From RHLJ01 sp965222205 (GTDB lineage: Bacteria; Bacteroidota; Rhodothermia; Balneolales; Balneolaceae), in the NCBI GenBank assembly GCA_965222205.1, contig OZ244932.1:1302001-1366000 (forward strand): 64,000 nt of DNA. Reading direction: 5' to 3'. A program made the translations under genes and the position numbers. Position 1 is the first letter of the stretch. Every line of letters begins with the position of its first letter. This document shows positions 53,372 to 62,563 of the stretch, piece after piece. Under the pieces are notes generated by a model that searched no databases, was not told the origin of the DNA, and saw only the letters and a program-made list of their open reading frames with translations.

Positions 53372-55432
53372 ATGTATCTCTTCCAGGGTTTGTTTGCAGT
53401 TTTTAGGATCATACTGTGCTTCTATCTTCTTTTTGGGGTACTTGCACCACTGTTTCTTCCATCCATAAAAAAAGAAAACAGCATTGATAAGCTGATGTAT
53501 TCCTGGATTGGTCTTGGAGGCTTGATTATAGTGGATGTGATGATTCTTACCGTGCTTGGCATGTATGATTTTATAAGTCTCTTTATAACGCTTCTTTTAA
53601 TCCCTTTCGTGGTTCATATTTACAGAGAGCGTAAAACAGGTCTTTCAACTTCTGAGGTTCTGAATAAAACGGAGACCAACATCATCGCACAGCATGTCCG
53701 GTGGATTGAAAATACGACTTCAATTTGGGGGCGTTTTCTTGGAGATGTGCGAACAAAAAGAAGTGCATTTAAAGAAAAGAGTCTGAAGAATATTTCTCCT
53801 CAGCTTTTTGCTTTTTTACTGGCTTCAGTCGCTGCTGTAATACGAATAATTCCCGCTGTACAGAATCCTGCTCCGTTTAGCCGAACATGGTACTTCGAGC
53901 TAACGAACGTTAAAGTACTTTCTTTACAAAATTATTTTGGAGTGATACCTGAACCAAAAGGAATGCACGTAATTGTACACGTATTCAGCACTCTTACCCA
54001 GGTTACTCCCGAGTTAATTCTGCACATATTGGGAGCTTTAACCAGTTTCTTCCTTGCGCTCATTATTTATTGGGTCATAAATGTAATAACAGATCATAAG
54101 AATCCGGTTGCAGCACTTTTTGGAATGGCTATATATGCAATAACCCCAATGTATTTAACGCCGATTATTCTGGATCTCGAAGTTGAAGCCAATTCAATCT
54201 CGCTTGCACTAACGTTTGCGATACCAACCTGTGTGTTTTTTCTGAGGCAAATCCGGCTGGACAAAAAAGCCTTTTGGTTCTACATAGTTATGGGTGTATT
54301 TGCAACAGCTCTCATAAACCTTTTTGTATTTTTAATAGTCTTATTACCCATTCTTTTCTTAGGATTATTCACACTTCCGTTAAAACAATACGCTTCCAGG
54401 CTTCTGAAAGCAGTAAGTTATCTGGTATTAAGTGCAGCTCTTGCTGTTAGTCCCTATATAATAGTATGCATGATTAGTGGTATTTCCCTGCGTGATTTTT
54501 TCCAGCAGGAGCTGTTTGACACCCTTGTATTCAGCTACTTTCCAAACCTGATTATTTATTTAGATCAGCTAAGCCTGTATTACCTGATTGGGGCTGGAGT
54601 GCTGATTATTATCAATATCATTTTGTTGCAAACTAAAGTGATAAATCAAAAGAAAGAGTTAGTTTTTTTAATTCTCTTTGCGCTCATAGCTTATGTTTAC
54701 ACTCCTTACTTTCCATTTTCATACATCCTTATCGACCCTGATCAGCTTAACTTATTTTATGCGGTAACTATCGCTGTTTTTCTGGCCATTGCCTTTCTAA
54801 ATCTGTCCCGGTTATTTGGCTATCTTTTAAGGAATTCAAAAAAGGCCTTTACCTTTATCAATATTGGATCTGCTACAGCTATATTGGGAACGATTATTTT
54901 CTTACAGCAGGGAATTTTGATTAGTCGCGCGCTACCTGAAACTTTGCCAAACGGTTTTTTTGAAGCATACTATGAAATAGTAGGAGAGCGGGTTCCGTAC
55001 ACGTATGCAACGGTTGGACCGGAACTGGACAGACAGTTGGCATTAAACCGGCATTTCTTCATGAATTACGAATTCTTTCTGGATAATTACGGCGTTATTG
55101 ATTCCTTATATCAACAATATTTAGAGCTGCCAAAAGCTATGCGGGCAGGAGAGGAAATCCCCCCGGCAAGTATCTTCCTGTTTCTTGAGAAACCACCTTA
55201 CTCAGGTATTCAACAGGGTATTTTATACAATTCCCAAAGTACAATGAGTGATATGCAACAATGGATCCAGGTATTTGAGGGGCTTGAAGGACGAAATATA
55301 CAGGTATACTATGAAAGCGATGACGCTATCATTTACGAAATTGTGAATCGGGCGAAAGAGTCTAAGATTAACACGGTACTCATGAATATTTTTCCAGAAA
55401 ACGAGGAAGGAACAGATGCGATTGCGCAATAA
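53372..55432 (+). CDS. Polytopic membrane protein of the Pel-like operon
   Basis: 686 residues. About 12-14 hydrophobic segments (first at 5-30, the bulk from 140 to 500) and a soluble C-terminal part of about 170 residues (EAYYEIVGERVPYTYATVGPELDRQ...). The layout of many helices with a C-terminal globular domain resembles GT-C transferases or PelE-like partners, but no motif is decisive. It starts 4 bases after the hydrolase stop and overlaps the next gene by 17 bases, so it is surely part of the same operon. Confidence 0.75.
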   Translation: MYLFQGLFAVFRIILCFYLLFGVLAPLFLPSIKKENSIDKLMYSWIGLGGLIIVDVMILTVLGMYDFISLFITLLLIPFVVHIYRERKTGLSTSEVLNKTETNIIAQHVRWIENTTSIWGRFLGDVRTKRSAFKEKSLKNISPQLFAFLLASVAAVIRIIPAVQNPAPFSRTWYFELTNVKVLSLQNYFGVIPEPKGMHVIVHVFSTLTQVTPELILHILGALTSFFLALIIYWVINVITDHKNPVAALFGMAIYAITPMYLTPIILDLEVEANSISLALTFAIPTCVFFLRQIRLDKKAFWFYIVMGVFATALINLFVFLIVLLPILFLGLFTLPLKQYASRLLKAVSYLVLSAALAVSPYIIVCMISGISLRDFFQQELFDTLVFSYFPNLIIYLDQLSLYYLIGAGVLIIINIILLQTKVINQKKELVFLILFALIAYVYTPYFPFSYILIDPDQLNLFYAVTIAVFLAIAFLNLSRLFGYLLRNSKKAFTFINIGSATAILGTIIFLQQGILISRALPETLPNGFFEAYYEIVGERVPYTYATVGPELDRQLALNRHFFMNYEFFLDNYGVIDSLYQQYLELPKAMRAGEEIPPASIFLFLEKPPYSGIQQGILYNSQSTMSDMQQWIQVFEGLEGRNIQVYYESDDAIIYEIVNRAKESKINTVLMNIFPENEEGTDAIAQ

Positions 55433-58400
55433 TATCCTCTTAGGTCTAATCTTAATTCTTTTTGTTGGAACCAGCTGTGATTTCAATAACAAGATCAGGA
55501 TAGATGCGTCAGGACTTATCGATCAGGACCCGATTGTTTTGGTAGTAAAGCACCGGCAGGATAGTCTTAGCACGGTTTTAACAGATCATGCCACCATCGC
55601 CATGCAATATGCTAAGCTTCCAGTTGAAACCATAGATTTGGGCTTAGTTTCTGAAGGTCTGGAAATTAAACCCTCGGTTAGAACCATAGTAGTAGCAACA
55701 GAGTTGATTGCAGAACTCACGCCGTCGGTAGTAGAGCGATTGACTTTGTTTGTAGCAAATGGGAATAATATCGTTTTTCTGGGAGCTATATATTATGATG
55801 ATTTTGCCTTTCTGCAAGGTATATTACCATTCACAGACTATAGTGTTGATTCAACTGCGAAAGGGGTTCATCTTCACCAGAATATTTTTCCGGAACATGC
55901 AGGTAAAACCTATTACTCTCCAGCCGAACTTCCTCACCGGGGACTTGCTTCAAACCAGTTTAAAAATGATGTAGTTTTAGCAGCCGGAGCCGGGAATGAT
56001 CCCGAATATCCTTTGATTGTTGTTAATCAAATTGGCCTTGGGGAGGTTATTACTATAAATAGTAATCTATTATACGAAAAGCTTTACCGCGGGCTTATTT
56101 TCTCATCCATTCTAAAAGGGCTCGATGGGATTCCATATAGTGTAGCTAATGTAGCAACCATTTTTCTGGATGACTTCCCCGCTCCGCTATATAATGAGAA
56201 GTTAGCTCCTATCGATGAAGAATATGATGTAACTCATGCTGAGTTTGTAGCAAATATCTGGTGGCCGGATATGAAAGCCTTCGCAGACACCTTTGACATT
56301 TCATACTCTGCAATGACTGCGTTTAATTATAATGCCAACGTAACACCTCCTTTTGATTTTGAAGAATGGACTGCTGGAAAGACAATCAAAAATGGGAGAC
56401 AAGTGGATGCAAGTGCATTCGTTGCAGGTGATATCCTCGAAACAAGGCATGAGTTGGCCTTTCATGGGTACAATCACTTCTCACTTTGGTTAGAAGACTG
56501 GGACAATGTTAATTTCATGTCAAGTTCGGTATATGCTGCCCGAAAAAGATGGAGAATTGACCGAATGGGAGATTTACCAGTCACCTATGTTCCGCCTACC
56601 AATTATATAGATTCGACTGGTATTTCGGCAATTATGAAAGGGATGCCTTCAATTCGGTATATGTCCTCTTTATATCTTGGAGATCTTGAATTAGGTACTG
56701 GAAGAGAGTTTGGGTATGAGCCTTATGCCCCGGATGACCGATTGTTTGATTACCCAAGAATTTCAAGTGGATTCAATATGAGAGAGAATTCCTTATTCGT
56801 ACAGCAAGGGATGCAGTTACTTACCGGAATATGGACTCACTTTATCCATCCGGATGATGTTTTTCAGGTAAGTCAAAGGGATGAGGATCAATTTGCAAGC
56901 AGGAACCCTTTGAAGCTGGGATGGAAATCTCATCCAGTCTATGGATATGGTTTATACCACGTGTTCAGAGACCGTGTTATATTTACCAACGAACGGTATC
57001 CTATTCTAAGGTATTATGCCGCAAATAAAGCCGGGGCTATTACTGAAGATTGGCAGAATAGTTTTGTACTGCATAAAGAAAATCAATATTACCGCACGCT
57101 CATTCCTTTGTTAAATCCAGGCTATGAATCCAGATCTGAACAACAAGAAGATTATTGGTTTACATATGTAAGTGAAGCAAATGCCGAAGAATTTGAAGAA
57201 GAACTAGCTCAGAAAAATATAGACTTTAGCATGTCTAAGCTGTGGGATGGAGCTTTATATCAATTCGGTACAAATCGGGACTCCTTAAAAATACCCAATT
57301 TTGATCCGAAGTATCGGTATCACGACCAATTCAAAACAGCGCAGATAAGTGATGTACTTCAAAAAAGCAGACAATACCTAACTGAATTCACTGATGAGTT
57401 TGGAAATTTAATCACAAATCCTGAGCTGATTCAGGAAGACTGGGCTGATACCCGTCTTGAAGATGCAATTCGCGCTTACAACAATAATCCTGACAATATA
57501 AAAATACAAGAACAGCTAATAAGTCTTAGCATCGAATTCAGTGAAATCCGAAGAGCCATTCTCATTCTTGAAAGGCGCTTGTTAAGTTCTCCTAGATGGG
57601 CTCAGAACGATATTGAACGTCTTTTCACCTACTATGGGTGGGAAGGGCTCACGAATCAGGCTCAGAATTTTTTGGAAAGACTTTGGTTAAGATATCGGAG
57701 CAAAGAAGTAATTGACGTAAAAGACTTTGCGGCTCAAAATCTGGATTTATTTAGCGAGGAATTTAATCTGAGATGGGCTCTGAGGGAAAAGGAGTTAAAT
57801 CCTGATGATGAAACCATTGTGCTGAGATATACACGGTTGATTGAGAATCAGGAAAACTGGCCTATTATTAAACCTGAGCTTTTGCATTTGATTCAGCTTA
57901 ACCCGGAAACCGACTCCCTTTACGCTTATACCATGCAGCGTTCTTTCTTTTATGATTCCTCAAAAACCAGCATAGAACTTCTGGAAGATTTCCCTACATC
58001 TGCCTATCCACAACTAGATCAGTTTGCTACCAACTTTGCTTTAATTTATGCATTTGAGATGAATAATTACCCGAGAGCACTTTTCTGGGCAAACAGAGCA
58101 GAGAGTTTCGATGAGGCAACTAAATTGAATTGGTTAGCACAACTGAACTTGTATTCGGAATATCAAAAAGAAGCGACCCGGTTGTTGCAGGAAAACCCTG
58201 ATGACGATAGCCTCAGAGTACAAATTGGTACTCAACTCTATTACGAAGGGTTTGTAAAGGAAGGAAGAGAAATTCTTTATCCACTTTTTTTAAAAGATCC
58301 CAAAGGGAGCAGTCCAGGTCATCAACTGATTAATAACGAAATGCAGTTTTTCAGTTATGAGCAGAGAAAAGATCTTTATAAAAATTACCCGGCTTTTTAT

Positions 58401-59324
58401 AGTGATAAGGAAACGGAGCGGTTAAAAGATGAAATGAGATGGACAGAAGGGGTTCGTTTATCAGCCTTCGGGGAATACAGAGATGACAATTTCAACAATC
58501 GTTTCGCCCGATTTGGTTTATCATCTCAATTTGGAAACCGGAGGGTTCAAACACACTTTTTTAAACTCGAAGACTTATTTTTTGAAAATTCAGGGAGTAC
58601 AACCTTGAGTAATTATACAGGGTTGGGCTATGAATTTTCAAACAGGTATGCGGAGCAGGCAAATGAATTTAAAGTAGGAGGTAGTCTGCTTGCTGGCTCC
58701 GGAGACCTTCTCTATGAAGTTTTCACATCTCTTTCACGGTCAGGTTCTGGTTCATTTACTTCAGGAAGGTTTTCATTCGGCCCTGAGCTAACAAACCAGT
58801 CGGTGATTAATAACTATTATAAACTTCGGCTGGAAGGGTACAGAGAAGATAATTGGTCACCTAAATGGGTAACATCTCTATCTGCTGCAGGAATGTACTA
58901 CACAAATTCGGTTACGGAATATGAAGCCTCAGGCAGGCTGTATTATCAAATATCATCAAACCGATTCAGAGCACGCCCTATTGTATCCTTAAGCTGGGCC
59001 GATGCTTCCGAAAACTTTACTTCTGGTATTCCGTACTTCACCCCGGATCAATATTTTGAGCAAGGACTGGGCGTAGACTTCAGGTTCAGAAACCCGGACA
59101 CCTTTGACTTCATAACCAAACTGGAATTAGAATTAATGGCAAAACACGAGTTTTCGGAAGGAATATTCGGGTCAGGAAGGCTCCAATTGGATCATAAGTT
59201 CAAAAAGTATTGGGAACTCAGACTGGGAACAGAAATATCAACGAGCAAAATTTATCGCTCCAACCGTATTTTTTTCACAGTGTCTCATTATTTTGGAAGA
59301 AAATTACCTGGATCTACTCAGTAA
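55416..59324 (+). CDS. Fused polysaccharide deacetylase - helical repeat - beta-barrel lipoprotein (PelA-PelB-like)
   Basis: 1302 residues. Lipobox FVGTSC (Cys21). Residues about 40-230 form a DUF2194-like/alpha-beta domain; 240-560 a CE4-like deacetylase with FLDDFPAP (Asp252, Asp253), FHGYNH (His350, His354) and THFIHPDD (His475, His478). Residues 680-960 are helical repeats of TPR kind (FSEIRRAILILERRLLS, FEMNNYPRALFWANRAESFDEA). Residues 1005-1302 alternate like an outer-membrane barrel (LSAFGEYRDDNFNNRFARFGLSSQFG...IFFTVSHYFGRKL). This puts PelA deacetylase and PelB TPR-porin functions in one chain. Confidence 0.82.
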   Translation: MRLRNNILLGLILILFVGTSCDFNNKIRIDASGLIDQDPIVLVVKHRQDSLSTVLTDHATIAMQYAKLPVETIDLGLVSEGLEIKPSVRTIVVATELIAELTPSVVERLTLFVANGNNIVFLGAIYYDDFAFLQGILPFTDYSVDSTAKGVHLHQNIFPEHAGKTYYSPAELPHRGLASNQFKNDVVLAAGAGNDPEYPLIVVNQIGLGEVITINSNLLYEKLYRGLIFSSILKGLDGIPYSVANVATIFLDDFPAPLYNEKLAPIDEEYDVTHAEFVANIWWPDMKAFADTFDISYSAMTAFNYNANVTPPFDFEEWTAGKTIKNGRQVDASAFVAGDILETRHELAFHGYNHFSLWLEDWDNVNFMSSSVYAARKRWRIDRMGDLPVTYVPPTNYIDSTGISAIMKGMPSIRYMSSLYLGDLELGTGREFGYEPYAPDDRLFDYPRISSGFNMRENSLFVQQGMQLLTGIWTHFIHPDDVFQVSQRDEDQFASRNPLKLGWKSHPVYGYGLYHVFRDRVIFTNERYPILRYYAANKAGAITEDWQNSFVLHKENQYYRTLIPLLNPGYESRSEQQEDYWFTYVSEANAEEFEEELAQKNIDFSMSKLWDGALYQFGTNRDSLKIPNFDPKYRYHDQFKTAQISDVLQKSRQYLTEFTDEFGNLITNPELIQEDWADTRLEDAIRAYNNNPDNIKIQEQLISLSIEFSEIRRAILILERRLLSSPRWAQNDIERLFTYYGWEGLTNQAQNFLERLWLRYRSKEVIDVKDFAAQNLDLFSEEFNLRWALREKELNPDDETIVLRYTRLIENQENWPIIKPELLHLIQLNPETDSLYAYTMQRSFFYDSSKTSIELLEDFPTSAYPQLDQFATNFALIYAFEMNNYPRALFWANRAESFDEATKLNWLAQLNLYSEYQKEATRLLQENPDDDSLRVQIGTQLYYEGFVKEGREILYPLFLKDPKGSSPGHQLINNEMQFFSYEQRKDLYKNYPAFYSDKETERLKDEMRWTEGVRLSAFGEYRDDNFNNRFARFGLSSQFGNRRVQTHFFKLEDLFFENSGSTTLSNYTGLGYEFSNRYAEQANEFKVGGSLLAGSGDLLYEVFTSLSRSGSGSFTSGRFSFGPELTNQSVINNYYKLRLEGYREDNWSPKWVTSLSAAGMYYTNSVTEYEASGRLYYQISSNRFRARPIVSLSWADASENFTSGIPYFTPDQYFEQGLGVDFRFRNPDTFDFITKLELELMAKHEFSEGIFGSGRLQLDHKFKKYWELRLGTEISTSKIYRSNRIFFTVSHYFGRKLPGSTQ

Positions 59325-59328
59325 GTAC

Positions 59329-59637
59329 ATGAAGTTTATCAACAGGCATAGCGAATGGATGGTATTTTTAACTGGCTTGATATTGATAGCCACTATGAAT
59401 CCCTATGTTGAAGGCACTTCTTTATGTTTATTTGAGGCATTAGGATTTACATTTTGCCCTGGAGAAGGACTTGGGCACTCAATCGCTTTTTTATTCAGAG
59501 GAGAATTTTCTGCATCTTTAGAAGCGAATCTTATGGGGCCGGTTGTCGTAATTGGGCTTAGCACCAGAATCATAACAATCTGGAAGAACTTAGTACAAAA
59601 ACAAACAATGGATTTACAGGAGGATTGTCATGTCTAA
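59329..59637 (+). CDS. DUF2752-like small membrane protein
   Basis: 102 residues from ATG 59329 (an upstream in-frame TTG lies inside the preceding gene). Two or three hydrophobic segments and a DUF2752-type pattern, FTFCPGEGLGHSIAFLFRGEFSASLEANLMGPVVVIGLS, where the usual CPxCGxTR is reduced to CPGEGLGH. Its last bases contain the ribosome site of the TM2 gene, which overlaps by 8 bases. Function unknown. Confidence 0.7.
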   Translation: MKFINRHSEWMVFLTGLILIATMNPYVEGTSLCLFEALGFTFCPGEGLGHSIAFLFRGEFSASLEANLMGPVVVIGLSTRIITIWKNLVQKQTMDLQEDCHV

Positions 59638-59971
59638 AGTAATGGATTATATACCAGAAGCAGAGGGGGACGAAGCTTTATATCTTGGGAAACTATTCAG
59701 CGAGATGAGCGATGAAAAAGTTAAAAAATTCACGAACATATATCGCGCCAGAAGAAAAGACCCGCAAACCATCATGATTTTATGTCTTCTAGGTTTTTTA
59801 GGATTAGCAGGGGTACACCGCTTCGTTCTAAATCAAATAGGTATGGGAATTCTGTACTTCTTTACTGCCGGTTTATGTTTAATCGGTGTAATTGTAGATT
59901 TAGTTAATTACAAAGACCTCACGTTTCAGTACAACCGGGGAGTAGCCCAGGAAATCAAATCTATGCTTTGA
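59630..59971 (+). CDS. TM2-domain protein
   Basis: 113 residues. C-terminal TM2 domain: ILCLLGFLGLAGVHRFVLNQIGMGILYFFTAGLCLIGVIVDLV, with the characteristic GxHRF after the first helix and an acidic residue in the second. N-terminal 45 residues are soluble and charged. Ends the exopolysaccharide operon; convergent with the DUF5777 gene 13 bases away. Confidence 0.9.
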   Translation: MSKVMDYIPEAEGDEALYLGKLFSEMSDEKVKKFTNIYRARRKDPQTIMILCLLGFLGLAGVHRFVLNQIGMGILYFFTAGLCLIGVIVDLVNYKDLTFQYNRGVAQEIKSML

Positions 59972-59984
59972 TCTCCTGTGGGTG

Positions 59985-60860
59985 TTACTTTTTACCTACG
60001 CTGAATATCCTGTTCACGTTAAATCCAAGCCTGAAATCTCCAGCAAAGAAATCATTCGTATTTCTGGCTAAAAGATGCTGTTCAGTGAACCATTGTCCTG
60101 CCATAAAGAACATTTGGAATACGTGTCCACCGGTTTCTATTTCGTATCCTAAAGCGAAATGGTTTTTAGTTCCCTCAGTTCGTTCTCCGAAAACAGGGAG
60201 GTACTCGAAAGTGAGTGAGTTTCTTACCCCAAGTTTGACTCTACCTGCAAAACCTACTCCAAAATGAGTATGCTCTGGTTCAGGCTGACCTGCTACATCA
60301 ATTACAACGGTGTTAAAATGAGAAACCATAGGAGCAACCTGAAGAGTAAACTTCCCGTTAAATTGCCGGGCAACCATCAATGAGCCAAAATAATTTAGTC
60401 GCTCTGCAAAGGTGAAATCCTCAAACCCCCGGTTATTCTTTTGCGTGGTAACACCAATATCTCCTTTAACGGCAACTTCCACAGGTACTTTATCTGATTT
60501 AAGCTGCCTGAGTACGGTATACTTGAAACGTAAGTCCACATTATCTTCCACACTGGTTCGACCAATTCCAACAGAAAGTTTATCGGTTACGCCATAATCG
60601 ATCCCAAGCCGGACAGCAGCTCCCTGATCTAAACCGTAAAAGTCCTCCAAGCCCCCACTAACCAGTCCAAAATTATGCATGATCAGACTATTCAGGTTGT
60701 TTGCTTCCAGGTTAGTAACCGTGCTCATTCCTGCTACAGAACCGATTAAAAATAATTCATCGATCGGCCCATCCTGAACTGCACGAGTTCTCTGCATTTG
60801 TGCTGAAAGAGATTCAAACCCAAAAAACAGAATAAATACAGATAGTAAAAGAGACTTCAT
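59985..60860 (-). CDS. DUF5777 family beta-barrel protein
   Basis: 291 residues with a signal peptide. DUF5777-type features: ANNLNSLIMHNFGLVSGG near the start, GAAVRLGIDYGVTDKLSVGIGRTS, and repeated strand patterns to the end. An outer-membrane barrel, often encoded with YceI and cytochrome proteins in Bacteroidota. The start overlaps the yceI stop (TAATG). Confidence 0.85.
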   Translation of the reverse strand: MKSLLLSVFILFFGFESLSAQMQRTRAVQDGPIDELFLIGSVAGMSTVTNLEANNLNSLIMHNFGLVSGGLEDFYGLDQGAAVRLGIDYGVTDKLSVGIGRTSVEDNVDLRFKYTVLRQLKSDKVPVEVAVKGDIGVTTQKNNRGFEDFTFAERLNYFGSLMVARQFNGKFTLQVAPMVSHFNTVVIDVAGQPEPEHTHFGVGFAGRVKLGVRNSLTFEYLPVFGERTEGTKNHFALGYEIETGGHVFQMFFMAGQWFTEQHLLARNTNDFFAGDFRLGFNVNRIFSVGKK

Positions 60861-61405
60861 TATCCTTCCTCCACTGGTTTAAGTAATACTTCAATTTCTA
60901 CAGCTTGCTCTTCATCAACTTTAACGATCAAGAGTCTTGGAGGTTCAATGTCATAGTCTTCGAGATTTAGGATCCATTCTGCTTTCACTAAAAGGCCTTC
61001 TTGTGTTTTGGTGATGGTCCCATCAATTTCAACTTCTTTAGTTTCCCCGTGTATAGTGAAATCGCCTTTAACCGTTACGGATTGCTCTGTAGAACTTTCC
61101 GGATCAAAATCGGAGATAATTTCACCAAAAAATTCCGCGAAGGGGTGTTTATAAGTCTCAAGAGTGATAAGCATATCCTTGTCCCGTTTAGCATTGCCTG
61201 TATCAAGGGTTTCCAGGTCGATATAGAAATCTACTGACATCTCATCCAGTTTAATCATACCCACTAAACTCTCAGAAGTGCCTGTAAAACTGTGAAGTGG
61301 TACACTGGATGTAAATTTTGCAGTGCCTGTTTCTGAGTAAAAAGACTGAGCCGGGAGTGGGAGTGAAGCAGCAAGCGCTATTAAAAAAGTAAATATTTTT
61401 TTCAT
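60860..61405 (-). CDS. YceI family protein
   Basis: 181 residues with a signal peptide. Lipocalin-like YceI fold: FTSSVPLHSFTGTSESLVGMIKL, ANAKRDKDMLITLETYKHPFAEFFGEI-type segment (here NAKRDKDMLITLETYKHPF) and VKGDFTIHGETKEVEIDGTI. These proteins bind polyisoprenoid or amphiphilic lipids in the periplasm. Between the cytochrome (4-base gap) and DUF5777 genes. Confidence 0.93.
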   Translation of the reverse strand: MKKIFTFLIALAASLPLPAQSFYSETGTAKFTSSVPLHSFTGTSESLVGMIKLDEMSVDFYIDLETLDTGNAKRDKDMLITLETYKHPFAEFFGEIISDFDPESSTEQSVTVKGDFTIHGETKEVEIDGTITKTQEGLLVKAEWILNLEDYDIEPPRLLIVKVDEEQAVEIEVLLKPVEEG

Positions 61406-61409
61406 AATC

Positions 61410-61799
61410 TTAGTTATTTAGTGCGCCTTCATTTATCCAGACGCGGATTTTCTCGATGTCATTTCCCGATAATGAAGACCCCTGGGGCATTCGAGACCCA
61501 AACTGAGGATTTGGTTCCAGTTTATCGATTAAACCGCTTGTAGCAGCGTCTCCGGCTACTACAACATTAGTGCCATAGAAGTTACCATCGCTATTCATTA
61601 AGGCCTGATATGAGCTGAGATTAACGCCTCCGCTGTTTCCATGACAACTAGTACAGCTGGCATTAAATATGGGTTGGATATCAGATACGTAGCTAACAGG
61701 TTCATCTGGTATCTCTCCGGTATTGTCTTCAACATTCGTCAGACAGTTCGCTGAAAGAAAGCTTAACACTAAAATCGAGGGAAGTAATATTTTTTTCAT
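61410..61799 (-). CDS. c-type cytochrome-like lipoprotein
   Basis: 129 residues from ATG 61799 with a lipobox-like SFLSANC. One haem-binding CTSCH motif in FNASCTSCHGNSGG, then the distal-Met region SRMPQGSSLSGNDIEKIRVWINEGA. Probably a periplasmic monohaem electron carrier. First gene of the three-gene unit cytochrome-yceI-DUF5777. Confidence 0.88.
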   Translation of the reverse strand: MKKILLPSILVLSFLSANCLTNVEDNTGEIPDEPVSYVSDIQPIFNASCTSCHGNSGGVNLSSYQALMNSDGNFYGTNVVVAGDAATSGLIDKLEPNPQFGSRMPQGSSLSGNDIEKIRVWINEGALNN

Positions 61800-61937
61800 A
61801 GTTTCAATTACGAACGTTAAGTTCAAATGGATTTAGAACGGGTAAAATGCAGTTCTGTTTCTGTAGTAATCCGATTAATTATATTTAGAAAAGACTTATC
61901 GATAAGTAATCAATAAGTTGATAAGAAAACAACTACT

Positions 61938-62474
61938 ATGATAGCACGAGAAAAAAGCTTAAAGCTTCTGAACGCTTATGTAGAAGGGGAAAGTTTAAAT
62001 CAACATTGCATAATGGTTGCTATGGCAATGGAGGCGTATGCTAAGCAATTGGGGAAAAAAGAAGAAGAGGTCAATGAATGGTGGACCGCAGGATTACTTC
62101 ATGATTTAGATTGGGAAAAGTATCCAGATGAACATCCCCGGAAAGCGGTGAATGAGATTCTTCCAGAGCTTGGTTATTCTGAGCTGGTGATAAATGCCAT
62201 TAAAGCACACGCTCCGGAAAGAACAGGTAAAGAGCCTGAGACAGAAATAGAATGCTACCTTTTTGCATGTGATGAGCTTTCTGGTTTTATGAAGGCAGTT
62301 TCTTTAATGAGACCAACTGGTTTTGATGGAATGAAAGTGAAGTCGGTCACCAAGAAACTAAAGACAGTAAATTTTGCAGCAAATGTTCCCAGAGAAGATA
62401 TAGAGAAGGGTGTAAAGCTTATTAAAAAAGAACTAAATGAGCATATTCAATTTTTAATTGGTGTATTTTCTTAA
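61938..62474 (+). CDS. HD-domain hydrolase
   Basis: 178 residues. HD motif GLLHDLDWEKYPDEHP with upstream His in NQHCIMVAMAMEAYA and downstream KAHAPERTG and ACDELSGF (Asp). All metal ligands are in place for a phosphohydrolase of the YfbR/predicted-hydrolase class. Cytosolic; substrate unknown. Confidence 0.88.
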   Translation: MIAREKSLKLLNAYVEGESLNQHCIMVAMAMEAYAKQLGKKEEEVNEWWTAGLLHDLDWEKYPDEHPRKAVNEILPELGYSELVINAIKAHAPERTGKEPETEIECYLFACDELSGFMKAVSLMRPTGFDGMKVKSVTKKLKTVNFAANVPREDIEKGVKLIKKELNEHIQFLIGVFS

Positions 62475-62563
62475 TGACTCAGAACTGTAACTTTTATAAG
62501 GTTTTTCAGTCAAACCATTATCTGTATTTTATCGTCTCAATTTAAAAAGGCAGAATTTTTAAA

